Shown here: positions 55,897 to 64,000 of the stretch, piece after piece
How positions within the stretch are numbered: the stretch's first letter is position 1
How the letters are laid out: each line of letters opens with the position of its first letter
Assembly: GCF_000832985.1 (NCBI RefSeq)
Contig: NZ_CP009920.1
Coordinates: 4,520,501-4,584,500, forward strand
DNA length: 64,000 nucleotides
DNA from: Priestia megaterium NBRC 15308 = ATCC 14581
GTDB lineage: Bacteria > Bacillota > Bacilli > Bacillales > Bacillaceae_H
Direction: 5' to 3'
Notes under the pieces: model-generated
What the model was told of the DNA's origin: nothing
Databases searched by the model: none
What the model saw: only the letters and a program-made list of their open reading frames with translations
Made by a program: the position numbers and the translations under genes

Positions 55897-56358
55897 TTGA
55901 AGATTAGCCGTACCTTCGATACTGGTAAAATTGCCAAGCTTAATCAGTCTGTTCATCAACTGCATGTAGAATTATACCCCGAGCGCTTTCAAACATATGA
56001 TTTTCAGAAGATACATGAATTTTTTAAGAAAGTGATGAAAGACGATAGATTTATCTTTCTTTTAGGAGAAGATGAAGGTCAGCATGTAGGATTCGCTTGG
56101 CTGGAAATAAAGCAGTATTCAGAGACAGTGTTTAAAAAGACTTACAAGTCAATTTATCTTCATCAAATAAACATCGCAGAACCCTATAAAAACAGAGGGT
56201 TTGGTTCGAGTTTGATGAAAGAAATTTATAGCATTGCTCGTACAAACGACATCAATACAATTGAGTTAGATTATTGGAATGATAATACGATTGCCGAAAG
56301 CTTTTACGAAAAAGAAGGATTTGTTACGTATAGAAAAATGGCTTATAAAGAACTTTAA
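55897..56358 (+). CDS. GNAT-family N-acetyltransferase
   Basis: 153-aa GNAT. The acetyl-CoA motif is HQINIAEPYKNRGFGSSLMKEIY and motif B is DYWNDNTIAESFYEKEGF. TTG 55897 has TAGGAGAG 7 bases upstream; the earlier in-frame TTG at 55864 has none. Substrate unknown. Confidence 0.83.
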   Translation: MKISRTFDTGKIAKLNQSVHQLHVELYPERFQTYDFQKIHEFFKKVMKDDRFIFLLGEDEGQHVGFAWLEIKQYSETVFKKTYKSIYLHQINIAEPYKNRGFGSSLMKEIYSIARTNDINTIELDYWNDNTIAESFYEKEGFVTYRKMAYKEL

Positions 56359-56386
56359 AGAGAGCATTTACTTGCTCTCTTTTTTA
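56357..56386 (+). terminator. Intrinsic terminator
   Basis: 10-bp stem AAAGAGAGCA/TGCTCTCTTT with T run. Confidence 0.88.
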
Positions 56387-56456
56387 TATCTAAGAAGCCA
56401 TTTTCTTCGTTTTAATTACTTAATAAAATAAAGTACGCGATTTGAGAACTTAACTC

Positions 56457-56512
56457 TTGAAAAATTTTTGTTTTACATTTATACTTACATTCTTGTTCGC
56501 GTAATGCGACAA
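56457..56512 (+). promoter_or_regulatory. Promoter and start-site dyad of the yugJ-like gene
   Basis: TTGAAA (56457-56462), 17-bp spacer, TATACT (56480-56485). Directly at the predicted start lies TTGTTCGCGTAATGCGACAA (56493-56512) with a TCGC-N5-GCGA core, a possible operator. Confidence 0.65.
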
Positions 56513-56548
56513 TTTATTTTATATTCAACTAGGAGGTATACAGATAGT

Positions 56549-57721
56549 ATGGAAAATTTCATTTATCATAATCCCACAAAATTAATCTTCGGAAAAGATC
56601 AGCTTCAAGCATTATCAGAAGAACTCCCGAAATATGGAAAAAATATTTTACTTGTATACGGCGGAGGAAGCATTAAGAAAAATGGTTTATACGATCAAGT
56701 TCTTACGCTGTTAAAAGAGTTAAACGTAAATATACATGAGTTAGCGGGCGTAGAGCCAAATCCTCGACTATCTACGGTACGAAAAGGAATTGAAATTTGC
56801 CGAAATGAAAACATTGACTTCATGTTAGCAGTCGGCGGAGGAAGCGTTATTGACTGCACAAAAGCAATCGCTGCCGGAGCTGAGTATAAAGGAGACGTTT
56901 GGGATATTATTAACAAAAAAGTAACGGCTACAAAAGCACTGCCGTTTGGAACGGTATTAACATTGGCAGCAACAGGTTCTGAAATGAATCCTGATTCTGT
57001 TATTACGAATTGGGAAACAAATGAAAAATACGTTTGGGGAAGTGCCGTTACGCACCCTGTATTTTCTATACTAGATCCTGTGAACACAATGTCTGTTCCT
57101 AGAGATCAAACTATCTACGGCATGGTAGACATGATGAGCCACGTGTTCGAACAATATTTCCATAACGTGAAAAACACGCCTTTACAAGATCGTATGTGCT
57201 ATTCCGTATTACAAACAGTAATTGAAACAGCGCCGAAATTAATAGAAGATCTGCAAAGCTACGAGCATCGCGAAACGATTTTATATTCCGGAACAATCGC
57301 ATTAAACGGAACACTTCAAATGGGCTACTTTGGCGATTGGGCTTCACATACAATTGAACACGCGGTATCAGCGGTATATGACATTCCTCATGCAGGCGGT
57401 TTAGCAATCCTATTCCCAAATTGGATGCGACACGTTGTAGATCAAGATGTAACTCGTATGAAGCGTGTAATGACAAGCATGTTCGATATTGAAACTGCAG
57501 GTAAAAGCGACAAAGAAATCGCATTAGAAGGAATCGATAAACTAAGCGCTTTTTGGTCAAGCCTTGGTGCACCTTCTCGCTTAGCAGATTACGATATCGG
57601 AGAAGATCGACTAGACGAAATTGCTGGAATTGCTGCTCGTGAAATGGAGTACGGAGGTTTCGGTAACTTTAAAAAACTAAATAAAGATGATATTTTAGCT
57701 ATTTTAAAAGCGTCACTGTAA
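56549..57721 (+). CDS. yugJ: Iron-containing NAD(P)H-dependent alcohol dehydrogenase (YugJ-like)
   Basis: 390-aa group III alcohol dehydrogenase of the butanol dehydrogenase type. [33 protein letters not shown] (NAD(P) loop), [13 protein letters not shown], then metal ligands in [25 protein letters not shown] and [11 protein letters not shown] 56549 lies about 11 bases after AGGAGG. Very close to my memory of B. subtilis YugJ/YugK. Aldehyde/alcohol interconversion. Confidence 0.92.
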   Translation: MENFIYHNPTKLIFGKDQLQALSEELPKYGKNILLVYGGGSIKKNGLYDQVLTLLKELNVNIHELAGVEPNPRLSTVRKGIEICRNENIDFMLAVGGGSVIDCTKAIAAGAEYKGDVWDIINKKVTATKALPFGTVLTLAATGSEMNPDSVITNWETNEKYVWGSAVTHPVFSILDPVNTMSVPRDQTIYGMVDMMSHVFEQYFHNVKNTPLQDRMCYSVLQTVIETAPKLIEDLQSYEHRETILYSGTIALNGTLQMGYFGDWASHTIEHAVSAVYDIPHAGGLAILFPNWMRHVVDQDVTRMKRVMTSMFDIETAGKSDKEIALEGIDKLSAFWSSLGAPSRLADYDIGEDRLDEIAGIAAREMEYGGFGNFKKLNKDDILAILKASL

Positions 57722-57726
57722 AGTGA

Positions 57727-57768
57727 AAAACAAAAAGAAGGAGACATCTGTCTTCTTCTTTTTGTTTT
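57727..57768 (+). terminator. Intrinsic terminator
   Basis: About 20-bp stem (57727-57746 with 57749-57768, G-T pairs inside) ending in TTTTGTTTT. Confidence 0.85.
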
Positions 57769-57900
57769 ATCTTATAAATGACTGGAAATTAAGTAGAGCA
57801 GGAAGAATGGTTTTTTCTCAAATTTCAGTTAACAACCAAAGAAAAACCTTTATAATTAAGTACAGAAAGAAAGTTTTAGAGAATTTAAGGGAGTGGGGAG

Positions 57901-59106
57901 ATGAAAAAGTTTGCGCTAGCTTCATATGCGCTTTATTTGCTGGGCGGATTAGTCATTACAGCCGTAGGGTCCGTCTTACCGCAATTGTTAACACATTATC
58001 ATGTGTCCTATACAGTTGGCGGGCAGCTTGTATTATTAGGTTCTTTAGGATTTTTGATAGGAGTTCCGCTATCTTCTTTTCTATTAGGACGCTTCAGAGA
58101 AATGAATTTACTTACAGTTTCTGCACTAATGATAGCGCTATCACAAATAGGTATGCTTTTATTGCCTCCATTTGAGTGGATTATTGCATTCAATTTCTTA
58201 AACGGTATTGGTGTAGCCGCATTGGAAGTAGTTGTAGCTACTTTAATGATGGAAGTATTTATCGGTAGAAGAGCTATTGTTATGAGTTATTTAGAAGTGT
58301 CATTTGGTCTAGGTGCGCTGTTGATGCCGTTAGTAGCTAGCTTATTGATTTCACAGAACAGCTGGAGGTTTTCATTTTTTATAACGAGTGTACTAGCTTT
58401 ACTAATGGTTGTGGTCTGTAAAATGATTTCTTTTAAAAAAGAGACTGTTTTAACTTCAGAAAGTGAAGCTTCAGACGCCAACTCAGAACCTGCGCCTGTG
58501 CTTGCTAAAAATCAAAGATGGAAAATACTTACTCTTTTTAGTGTGATGATTTTTATGTATGCCGGAGTAGAAAGCAGTATGAATAATTTTCTTTCGTCTA
58601 TTTTTATCGCGTATCTAGATGTAATTCCGTCACAGGCTACTTTGAGCATAAGCGTTTTTTGGGTGGCCATGCTAATAGGACGAGTGGCTACTGGATGGAT
58701 TATTCGAGTTGTTACATACGAACGTTATCTTTTTGGCAGCATTGGAGGAACAATTGTGAGTTTAGTGCTGTTTATTTTGTTAAAAGAAGCAGTAGCAGGC
58801 TATATTTTATTAGGGTTTTTAGGACTTGCAATGTCAGGTATCTATTCGATAACGATGGTATATGCTAACCATACGTTTACTGGATCTGCTCGTATTGTAA
58901 CAAGTTTAATTACTGGTTTTTCAGGGCTTGGAGGAGCTGTTTTCCCTGCACTTATTGGCTTTACTATGGATGTAAGCGGAATCACCTCAGCACTTTGGTA
59001 CATAACAGCTTTTGCATGTTTATATCTTCTGGCGCTTTGCATCATTTTTTTCGTTCAGCGTGATGCCAAACAAAAAGCTAATAATCATTTGCAGCCTATG
59101 AAATAA
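57901..59106 (+). CDS. MFS transporter
   Basis: 401-aa major facilitator with 12 predicted helices and a central hydrophilic loop near residues 180-205. GFLIGVPLSSFLLGRF is a variant of the signature between helices 2 and 3. The layout resembles sugar/H+ symporters of the FHS/GlcP type, but substrate is not clear. A TATAAT box sits at 57851-57856. GGGGAG lies immediately before ATG. Confidence 0.83.
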   Translation: MKKFALASYALYLLGGLVITAVGSVLPQLLTHYHVSYTVGGQLVLLGSLGFLIGVPLSSFLLGRFREMNLLTVSALMIALSQIGMLLLPPFEWIIAFNFLNGIGVAALEVVVATLMMEVFIGRRAIVMSYLEVSFGLGALLMPLVASLLISQNSWRFSFFITSVLALLMVVVCKMISFKKETVLTSESEASDANSEPAPVLAKNQRWKILTLFSVMIFMYAGVESSMNNFLSSIFIAYLDVIPSQATLSISVFWVAMLIGRVATGWIIRVVTYERYLFGSIGGTIVSLVLFILLKEAVAGYILLGFLGLAMSGIYSITMVYANHTFTGSARIVTSLITGFSGLGGAVFPALIGFTMDVSGITSALWYITAFACLYLLALCIIFFVQRDAKQKANNHLQPMK

Positions 59107-59117
59107 ATGCTACGTCA

Positions 59118-59152
59118 AAAAAAGAAGTGAATTATAAGTTCACTTCTTTTTC
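59118..59152 (+). terminator. Intrinsic terminator
   Basis: AAAAAGAAGTGAA/TTCACTTCTTTTT stem with T run. Confidence 0.9.
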
Positions 59153-59248
59153 TTTTTATTTTCTCTTTCGATATAGTAAACAAAAAGGGTTCACATAAAT
59201 TCAAACAAGAAAGTAAAAATGGATATATCTATGAAAAAGGAGCGCAAT

Positions 59249-60097
59249 ATGAAAGAAGTGAAGTTTAACTCAAAGGACATCTTGAGTCAAAAACAAGAAA
59301 ATGTTCAAATTATAAAAGCAGAAAACGTGCAGCCTCAGCAAGCACGTGAAACGCTGGATAAACATTTGCTTCTTCTTCACCGTACCGCTAAGCCTGTTGC
59401 GATTCAAGAAACAGTAGCAGATAGCTTTCATGGAGGAGTAGCTTTTAAAAATGATATTAACTTTATTCCTGCTGGAGCTGACAGCACTTGCGAATGGAAA
59501 GAACCGCTATCTTTTTTGCGTGTTGAGTTAGATCCTCAAACCGTTAAAGAAATAGCTGATAAAGAAAACTTATCTTCTAGGCTTGATTTAAGCTATTACC
59601 TTAGAAATCAAGATTATAAAATGCAGCAGCTGCTTTTATGGCTTAGCGAAGAAGTCGAACAGGGGAATCCTCAAGGAAAACTGTACATTGACTCAGTTAC
59701 AAATTTAATTATTTATCAGATTTTAAAACAGCATAACGATAGTCAGTCCCATTTCCTTGGTAAGGATCCAGGACTTGAGCATTTAAAAATAGCGATGGAA
59801 TACATGCAAGACCACTATGCTGAATCAATTACATTAGATAAGTTAACTCGTTTGTCTAATTTAAGTTCCTCTCATTTCATTAACAGCTTTAAACAAACGC
59901 TAGGCGTAACGCCCCATCAATACTTGCTTAAGATTCGGATCGAAAGAGCAAAAGAAAAATTGCAAAGATCTAGTTTACCGCTTAGTGAAATTGCTTATGG
60001 ATTAGGCTTTACAGATCAAAGCCATTTCTCAAGGTATTTTAAGAAAATAACCGGAATGTCCCCCCTTAAGTGTAAACAAAATTTTGTACAAAAATAA
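59249..60097 (+). CDS. AraC-family transcriptional regulator
   Basis: 282-aa regulator. N-terminal AraC-type sensor region (about 1-170) and two C-terminal helix-turn-helix motifs (ITLDKLTRLSNLSSSHFINSF; PLSEIAYGLGFTDQSHFSRYF). Start ATG 59249, 6 bases after AAAAGGAG; earlier Mets lack a ribosome site. Likely activates the NAD(P)H oxidoreductase gene that follows, via the direct repeats at the end of its own gene. Confidence 0.87.
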   Translation: MKEVKFNSKDILSQKQENVQIIKAENVQPQQARETLDKHLLLLHRTAKPVAIQETVADSFHGGVAFKNDINFIPAGADSTCEWKEPLSFLRVELDPQTVKEIADKENLSSRLDLSYYLRNQDYKMQQLLLWLSEEVEQGNPQGKLYIDSVTNLIIYQILKQHNDSQSHFLGKDPGLEHLKIAMEYMQDHYAESITLDKLTRLSNLSSSHFINSFKQTLGVTPHQYLLKIRIERAKEKLQRSSLPLSEIAYGLGFTDQSHFSRYFKKITGMSPLKCKQNFVQK

Positions 60098-60112
60098 CCG
60101 AATTTTGTACAA
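60080..60112 (+). promoter_or_regulatory. AraC-type direct-repeat operator
   Basis: AATTTTGTACAA occurs at 60080-60091 and 60101-60112, exactly 21 bp apart (two helical turns). The first copy overlaps the end of the AraC gene. A weak promoter, TTGAAT (60122-60127)-17-TGTAAA, follows. Confidence 0.7.
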
Positions 60113-60226
60113 GAAAACGACTTGAATATCTTCTAAAATAAACGTGTAAAGCGATTTAAGAGGAGATGTTTAAGTGAAAATCATCTCCGTACTATAAAGA
60201 TCATACACAGTATAGGAGAGATCATA

Positions 60227-60811
60227 ATGAAAGTATTAGTAAATATATTTCACCCTAATTTAGCAGAATCTAACGTTAATAAAGCGTGGATGAAGCAATT
60301 AGAGAAGGAAGATGTCACAGTTAATAATATCTATGAGCGCTATCCAAATTGGGAAATTGATGTAGAAAAAGAACAAGAGCTTTTATTAAAGCATGACCGC
60401 ATCGTTTTTCAATTTCCTTTTTACTGGTATAGTACACCTCCGTTAATGAAGAAATGGTTGGACGATGTGTTAACTTTCGGCTGGGCCTACGGTACGAATG
60501 GTACTCAACTACACGGAAAGGAATTTGTGTTGGCAATTTCAGTGGGGGGACCGCAAAAGTCATACAGAGCAGGAGGTTATAACAACTATACGATCAGTGA
60601 GTTAACAAAACCGCTGCAACAAACGGCTAACTTAACAGGCATGAAGTTTCTTACTCACTTTGTTCAATACAATTCGGTTGTTGCTACGGAAAAAGAAATC
60701 AGTGAAAGTGCTGAACATTTAGTTCAGCATATAAAGGATCCCGCATTAAACCCCAACATTGCATTAAAAAGAATACTAAATGAGATGGCTGAAAAAGATG
60801 TAACTTTATAA
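60227..60811 (+). CDS. NAD(P)H oxidoreductase, flavodoxin-like (YwrO/KefG type)
   Basis: 194-aa FMN quinone reductase of the NQO/MdaB family. FQFPFYWYSTPPLMKKWLDDVLTFGWAYG is the typical FMN/quinone site and SVGGPQKSY the second loop. AGGAGAG before ATG. Likely two-electron reduction of quinones under control of the neighbouring AraC regulator. Confidence 0.88.
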   Translation: MKVLVNIFHPNLAESNVNKAWMKQLEKEDVTVNNIYERYPNWEIDVEKEQELLLKHDRIVFQFPFYWYSTPPLMKKWLDDVLTFGWAYGTNGTQLHGKEFVLAISVGGPQKSYRAGGYNNYTISELTKPLQQTANLTGMKFLTHFVQYNSVVATEKEISESAEHLVQHIKDPALNPNIALKRILNEMAEKDVTL

Positions 60812-60840
60812 ATGGTTAATATCTATTTTAATAAAAAATA

Positions 60841-60880
60841 GAAAAAGAAAGGTTGAATCTATGTCGACCTTTCCTTTTTT
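60841..60880 (+). terminator. Terminator and A/T-rich gap
   Basis: AAAAAGAAAGGTTGA/TCGACCTTTCCTTTTT hairpin with T run. The 310-bp gap 60812-61121 also holds short inverted repeats at 60881-60906 and 60929-60955 (AGCAAAATT/AATTTTGCT) of unknown purpose. Confidence 0.85.
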
Positions 60881-61044
60881 TAGAAAAATTCTCATTAAAT
60901 TTTTCTAAAAATATCTTTATAATCAAATAGCAAAATTCCTGCTTTTAATTTTGCTTTAGTATTAATCCTATAAACCATTCTTTTCTTTACTTTTTACTAA
61001 TATATCAAATATTATATATATTCCTAATGTTATATAAAATTAAA

Positions 61045-61074
61045 TTGACAAATATATGAAGTGGTCATTAGAAT
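61045..61074 (+). promoter_or_regulatory. Sigma-A promoter of the ligase operon
   Basis: Perfect -35 TTGACA (61045-61050), 18-bp spacer, -10 TAGAAT (61069-61074). Predicted start about 40 bp before the ligase ATG. Confidence 0.8.
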
Positions 61075-61121
61075 TTAGTCATCGAACAGTGAAGAGCTGT
61101 TTAAAAGTAGGGGGGAAGTAA

Positions 61122-62384
61122 ATGCCGTTACAAAATAAGCATCTAGCAGTTGTGTTACAAAATACATATTTACCGTTTATTTTTGAAGAAGCAGAAGCTC
61201 TCGGAATTAAAGTGACGTTTTTTTATAACCAAGAAGAAGTAGAACCTAAGCATCTTAAAAACGTACAAAATTTCATACCCATCGATTTATTTCACACCCC
61301 AGACAAAGCTCTTGAGATTATTAAAGCAGAGCATCACAAAAATCCTTTTGACGGCATTATGACATTATACGAGCCTGCATTAGAGGTTGTATCTCAGCTG
61401 ACAGAAGAATTAAACTTACCCGGTTTATCGCCATTTGTGATTAGTAACTGTCGCAACAAACAGAAGATGAGAGAGGTTTTAAAAGATAATGATCTTAACA
61501 CTCCGTATTTTAAAGAGGTTGAAAACACGGAGGAATTAAAGAATCTTTCACTGCCTTATCCTGTCGTAGTAAAACCTTCTAACGGATTTTCCAGTCAAGG
61601 TGTATCACGAGCGAATAATAAAAAGGAACTGATTGACAGCATAGAAAAAGTGAGACGCGTAAATGAAGAAGACCTAAGTAAATTCACAAAAAATAAAACG
61701 GGCATGGTAATTGAACAATTTATAGACGGACCAGAGTTTGCTATTGAGACGTTTTCTGTAGAAGGAGAAGTTTATGTACTTTCTATAGGTTATAAAGGAA
61801 ATTCCAAAGGACCTTTCTTTGAAGAAGGTGTTTATATAGCTCCAGCTCAGCTAGAAGAAAACGTTTGGCAATCTATTGCACAAGAAGCAGCTAGAGCAGC
61901 AAATGCTTTAGGAATTGATAATGGCCCGGCTCATATTGAATTACGCCTGGACCCAGCAGGAAAACCTTATGTAATTGAAATAGGAGCGCGCATTGGAGGA
62001 TCTGGGATTTCTCATTATATTGTAAAAGAAAGTACAGGTATTAACTATATGGAGCTAGTTTTTTACTATGTATTAGGGTTAAAACCTCCTGTATTAAAAA
62101 ATGAAAGAAAACGAAAGAAAGTGGTGGGCAACTACATTATCCCTGTGCAAGGTCATGGGATTTTTAAAGAAATTCGAGGCTTAGAAGACGTGCGTAGAGA
62201 TACTGAAGTAAAAAGAGTTATTCAATTTATAACTAAAGGGACAGACATTTTACCATATCCGCACTTTTCAGGGTACCCTGGATTTATTTTAACCACTCAT
62301 GAATCTTATTCCGACTGTGAGCAGTATTACAGCTATTTAGATAACAAAGTAAAAATCGTTTATAAAAATAAAGTAAACGCATAG
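61122..62384 (+). CDS. ATP-grasp amino-acid ligase (BacD-like)
   Basis: 420-aa ATP-grasp enzyme. VVVKPSNGFSSQGVSRA is the ATP loop, VIEQFIDGPEFAIETF the adenine strand, and YVIEIGARIGGSGISHY the Mg-binding end of the fold (ExGxRxGG). The whole shape follows L-amino-acid ligase BacD/YwfE of bacilysin synthesis and its relatives. It should couple two amino acids or an amino acid to another acid. First gene of the operon, GGGGGA before ATG. Substrates unknown. Confidence 0.83.
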   Translation: MPLQNKHLAVVLQNTYLPFIFEEAEALGIKVTFFYNQEEVEPKHLKNVQNFIPIDLFHTPDKALEIIKAEHHKNPFDGIMTLYEPALEVVSQLTEELNLPGLSPFVISNCRNKQKMREVLKDNDLNTPYFKEVENTEELKNLSLPYPVVVKPSNGFSSQGVSRANNKKELIDSIEKVRRVNEEDLSKFTKNKTGMVIEQFIDGPEFAIETFSVEGEVYVLSIGYKGNSKGPFFEEGVYIAPAQLEENVWQSIAQEAARAANALGIDNGPAHIELRLDPAGKPYVIEIGARIGGSGISHYIVKESTGINYMELVFYYVLGLKPPVLKNERKRKKVVGNYIIPVQGHGIFKEIRGLEDVRRDTEVKRVIQFITKGTDILPYPHFSGYPGFILTTHESYSDCEQYYSYLDNKVKIVYKNKVNA

Positions 62385-62399
62385 GGGGTATCAAAGGCT

Positions 62400-62960
62400 A
62401 TGATAGTTGCAGAGTCGTCTAGTAAGAAAAATAAGCAGCTTCAAAAAATTAGCATTATCCATACCTTAGGGCCTGAAGGAACAAATTGTGAAAAAGCAGG
62501 CTATCTGTGGTTCGAACGCCAAAGCATACAAGGTCAGGTCTTTTTGCATCAAACGTTGGAAGAAGCTTTAGTTCATGTGAAAGAAACAGAGAGTTCTGCT
62601 CTTCTAGGCTGCGCAGTATATCCTTACTTACATGATATTGTGTTCAAAAATTTAACTAGTTTAGAGCTAGTAGATAGCTTTATTATGCCAACGTATAACA
62701 TGGTGCTTGCCTCAAAAGAAGAGGTGATAACAACCAATAACCTTTTAATTGCTTCACATCCTGCCCCTGTTGATTTAGCTCATTCCATCAGTCCCAATGT
62801 TCAGTTAGTAAATAGTAATGCTCAAGCGGCGATTGATTGTTTAGAAGGAAAGGTAGACGCATGTATTACAACGAGTAAAGCCGCTAACGAGCAGGGGTTA
62901 ACAGTTGTAAAAGATTTTGGAGAAGTGCCGATGTGTTTTACGCTCCATGGAAGAAAATAG
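62400..62960 (+). CDS. Prephenate dehydratase-fold protein (BacA-like)
   Basis: 186-aa protein. HTLGPEGTNCEKAG is the first prephenate-site motif; IASHPAPVDLA, LVNSNAQAA and the ending VPMCFTLHGRK match the corresponding stretches of BacA (SHPSPI, LVNSTSAAA, PMSWSLFGK). The TRF motif needed by true prephenate dehydratases and the ACT regulatory domain are absent, as in BacA. Gap to the ligase is 15 bp. A non-aromatising prephenate decarboxylase is the best guess. Confidence 0.7.
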   Translation: MIVAESSSKKNKQLQKISIIHTLGPEGTNCEKAGYLWFERQSIQGQVFLHQTLEEALVHVKETESSALLGCAVYPYLHDIVFKNLTSLELVDSFIMPTYNMVLASKEEVITTNNLLIASHPAPVDLAHSISPNVQLVNSNAQAAIDCLEGKVDACITTSKAANEQGLTVVKDFGEVPMCFTLHGRK

Positions 62961-62992
62961 GCTTAACTTTAAAAAAGAAATAAGGTGAAACA

Positions 62993-63931
62993 GTGATTTC
63001 TAAATTAACCCGTATTCATGTACATCTTTTGTTCTGTCTATTAGCGGTCATCGGGGGAACGACATGGGCTTTTCAAAAGACTGGATTAAAGGATAGCTTG
63101 CCTCTATGGTCAGCAGGTATGAGGTTTTTAATTGCTAGTTTAATAATTGCCCTCTACCTCTTACTCACAAAAAAAATGGCCGTTTCAAAAGAAGTAGTAA
63201 TCATTTCAGTATTAAACGGAATTTTGTACTTTGCTCTACCGTTTGGTTCTGTTTATTGGGCATCCGTCTATTTGCCAAGCGGGCTTGTTTCCGTTTTAGC
63301 TGCCAGCATTTCAGTGTTTGCTCTTTTATTTAATCGCTTATTTAAAGGAACACCAGCTACAAAAGGACAAAAGCTAGGTGTAGTCATGTGCTTAATTGGT
63401 ATGAGCGTTGTATTTGGAAATCAGCTGTTTATACAGGGAAATGTGATTCAAATAGTAGCCATGATCGTCATTTTAATGGCTATGCTAGGTTCTGCTTTTA
63501 TAACTGTTCAAGTTCAATCTCGCATAAAATCCTTGCCTATTATGACCTTTAATTCTTTTTCGATGCTAAGTGGAGGCGTTTGTTTACTGATTGTTAGTCT
63601 ATTTGTAGAAAATGGAAACCGCACTTTCTCTGGGATTAGTCTTATCTCATTATTATACTTGGCCATTATAGGGTCGGTCGTGGGGTTTTCTATTAATATT
63701 TATTTATTAAAAAAATGGCATATATCAAAAGCAACGGCGCATTTATTTATTTCACCGGTTATCGCCTTATATGTAGGATTTGTCTTTTTAGGTGAAACAT
63801 TAAACAAACAGGTCTATATAGGTACAGCGTTTGTAATAGCAGGGGTTATATTTATTAACTTGAAAAAGCAAATAGAGAAAAACACAAATAACTCTACTCT
63901 TAAATCATCTAAAAATATTTCTGCTAAGTAG
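62993..63931 (+). CDS. DMT-superfamily transporter (EamA)
   Basis: 312-aa membrane protein with ten helices in two EamA repeats (GGTTWAFQKTGL near residue 21; SPVIALYVGFVFLGETL near the end). GTG start 5 bases after AAGGTGA. Likely exports the product of the operon or a related amino-acid compound. The tail is polar. Confidence 0.85.
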   Translation: MISKLTRIHVHLLFCLLAVIGGTTWAFQKTGLKDSLPLWSAGMRFLIASLIIALYLLLTKKMAVSKEVVIISVLNGILYFALPFGSVYWASVYLPSGLVSVLAASISVFALLFNRLFKGTPATKGQKLGVVMCLIGMSVVFGNQLFIQGNVIQIVAMIVILMAMLGSAFITVQVQSRIKSLPIMTFNSFSMLSGGVCLLIVSLFVENGNRTFSGISLISLLYLAIIGSVVGFSINIYLLKKWHISKATAHLFISPVIALYVGFVFLGETLNKQVYIGTAFVIAGVIFINLKKQIEKNTNNSTLKSSKNISAK

Positions 63932-63959
63932 CTGTTCTAAAAAAGGAGGGTTTTAATCA

Positions 63960-64000
63960 TGTTAACAAAAAATCATACCCAAAGTTTAGTGGAGTTATTA
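63960..64000 (+). CDS. Next gene of the ligase operon, 5' end only
   Basis: ATG 63960 stands 8 bases after AAAAGGAGGG; 13 codons are visible (MLTKNHTQSLVEL). Only 28 bp after the exporter, so it should belong to the same operon. Too short for identification. Confidence 0.6.

Noticed and set aside
57723-58175. 150-codon ORF before and into the MFS gene
   Set aside because: It includes the yugJ terminator and is out of frame with the obvious transporter; composition is not protein-like.

Overview
The window looks like a chromosomal segment of a low-GC, spore-forming Bacillaceae species, most likely Priestia (Bacillus) megaterium. The best single clue is the neutral protease at the left edge, which closely matches what I remember of B. 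megaterium NprM. Supporting clues are A/T-rich DNA, strong AAGGAGG ribosome sites, a B. subtilis-like repertoire (citS/citT/citM, lysA behind a lysine riboswitch, a yugJ-type dehydrogenase, kamA/yokU), 3-hydroxybutyrate genes suited to a polyhydroxybutyrate producer, and small spore-protein-like genes. I saw no rRNA, tRNA, phage, insertion sequence or CRISPR array. All identifications come from reading the sequence; no searches were run.

Left part (1-27.7 kb): single genes and short operons separated by strong intrinsic terminators. They include nprM (truncated), a phosphoesterase, transaldolase, a nitroreductase, an SDR enzyme behind a perfect palindromic operator, the citrate-sensing pair CitS/CitT with transporter CitM (a consensus CcpA cre site lies just before the citM ribosome site), a DedA protein, a hydroxybutyrate permease/dehydrogenase pair, PepD, a PadR regulator with a pentapeptide-repeat partner, an O-methyltransferase, a LysR regulator, lysA plus a dicarboxylate/amino-acid symporter downstream of a lysine riboswitch, a FAD oxidoreductase and a PAS sensor kinase.

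Fatty-acid island (27.8-40.5 kb): thirteen genes centred on a TetR regulator. Besides normal beta-oxidation enzymes it holds an ACAD10/11-type acyl-CoA dehydrogenase, an SDR, an acyl-CoA ligase and a separate APH-like kinase matching the kinase half of ACAD10/11. These are the parts used for phosphorylation-dependent breakdown of 4-hydroxy acids (mammalian ACAD10/11, Pseudomonas LvaA/C/D/E). A ComB-like phosphatase is translationally coupled to the kinase. No 3-ketoacyl-CoA thiolase is present in this island.

Lysine catabolic island (40.5-54.6 kb): it opens with a near-consensus sigma-54 promoter with upstream dyads, in front of a pdxS that lacks pdxT, then a ferredoxin, a DUF3870 protein and a structured intergenic RNA or terminator. 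Next come a CoA-transferase (two subunits), thiolase, two class III aminotransferases, a semialdehyde dehydrogenase, an M81 (MlrC) hydrolase, a GNAT, KamA, YokU and a LysP-like permease. Read together they can take L-lysine through beta-lysine, N-acetyl intermediates and GABA to succinate, with PLP supply and electron supply for the radical enzyme encoded alongside.

Right part (54.7-64 kb): an MBL-fold hydrolase, a SunI-like PH-domain protein, a GNAT, a YugJ-type alcohol dehydrogenase, an MFS transporter and an AraC regulator next to a quinone reductase, with AraC-style direct repeats between them. The window ends inside a probable biosynthetic operon behind its own sigma-A promoter: an ATP-grasp amino-acid ligase (BacD-like), a BacA-like prephenate-processing protein, a DMT exporter and the start of a further gene.
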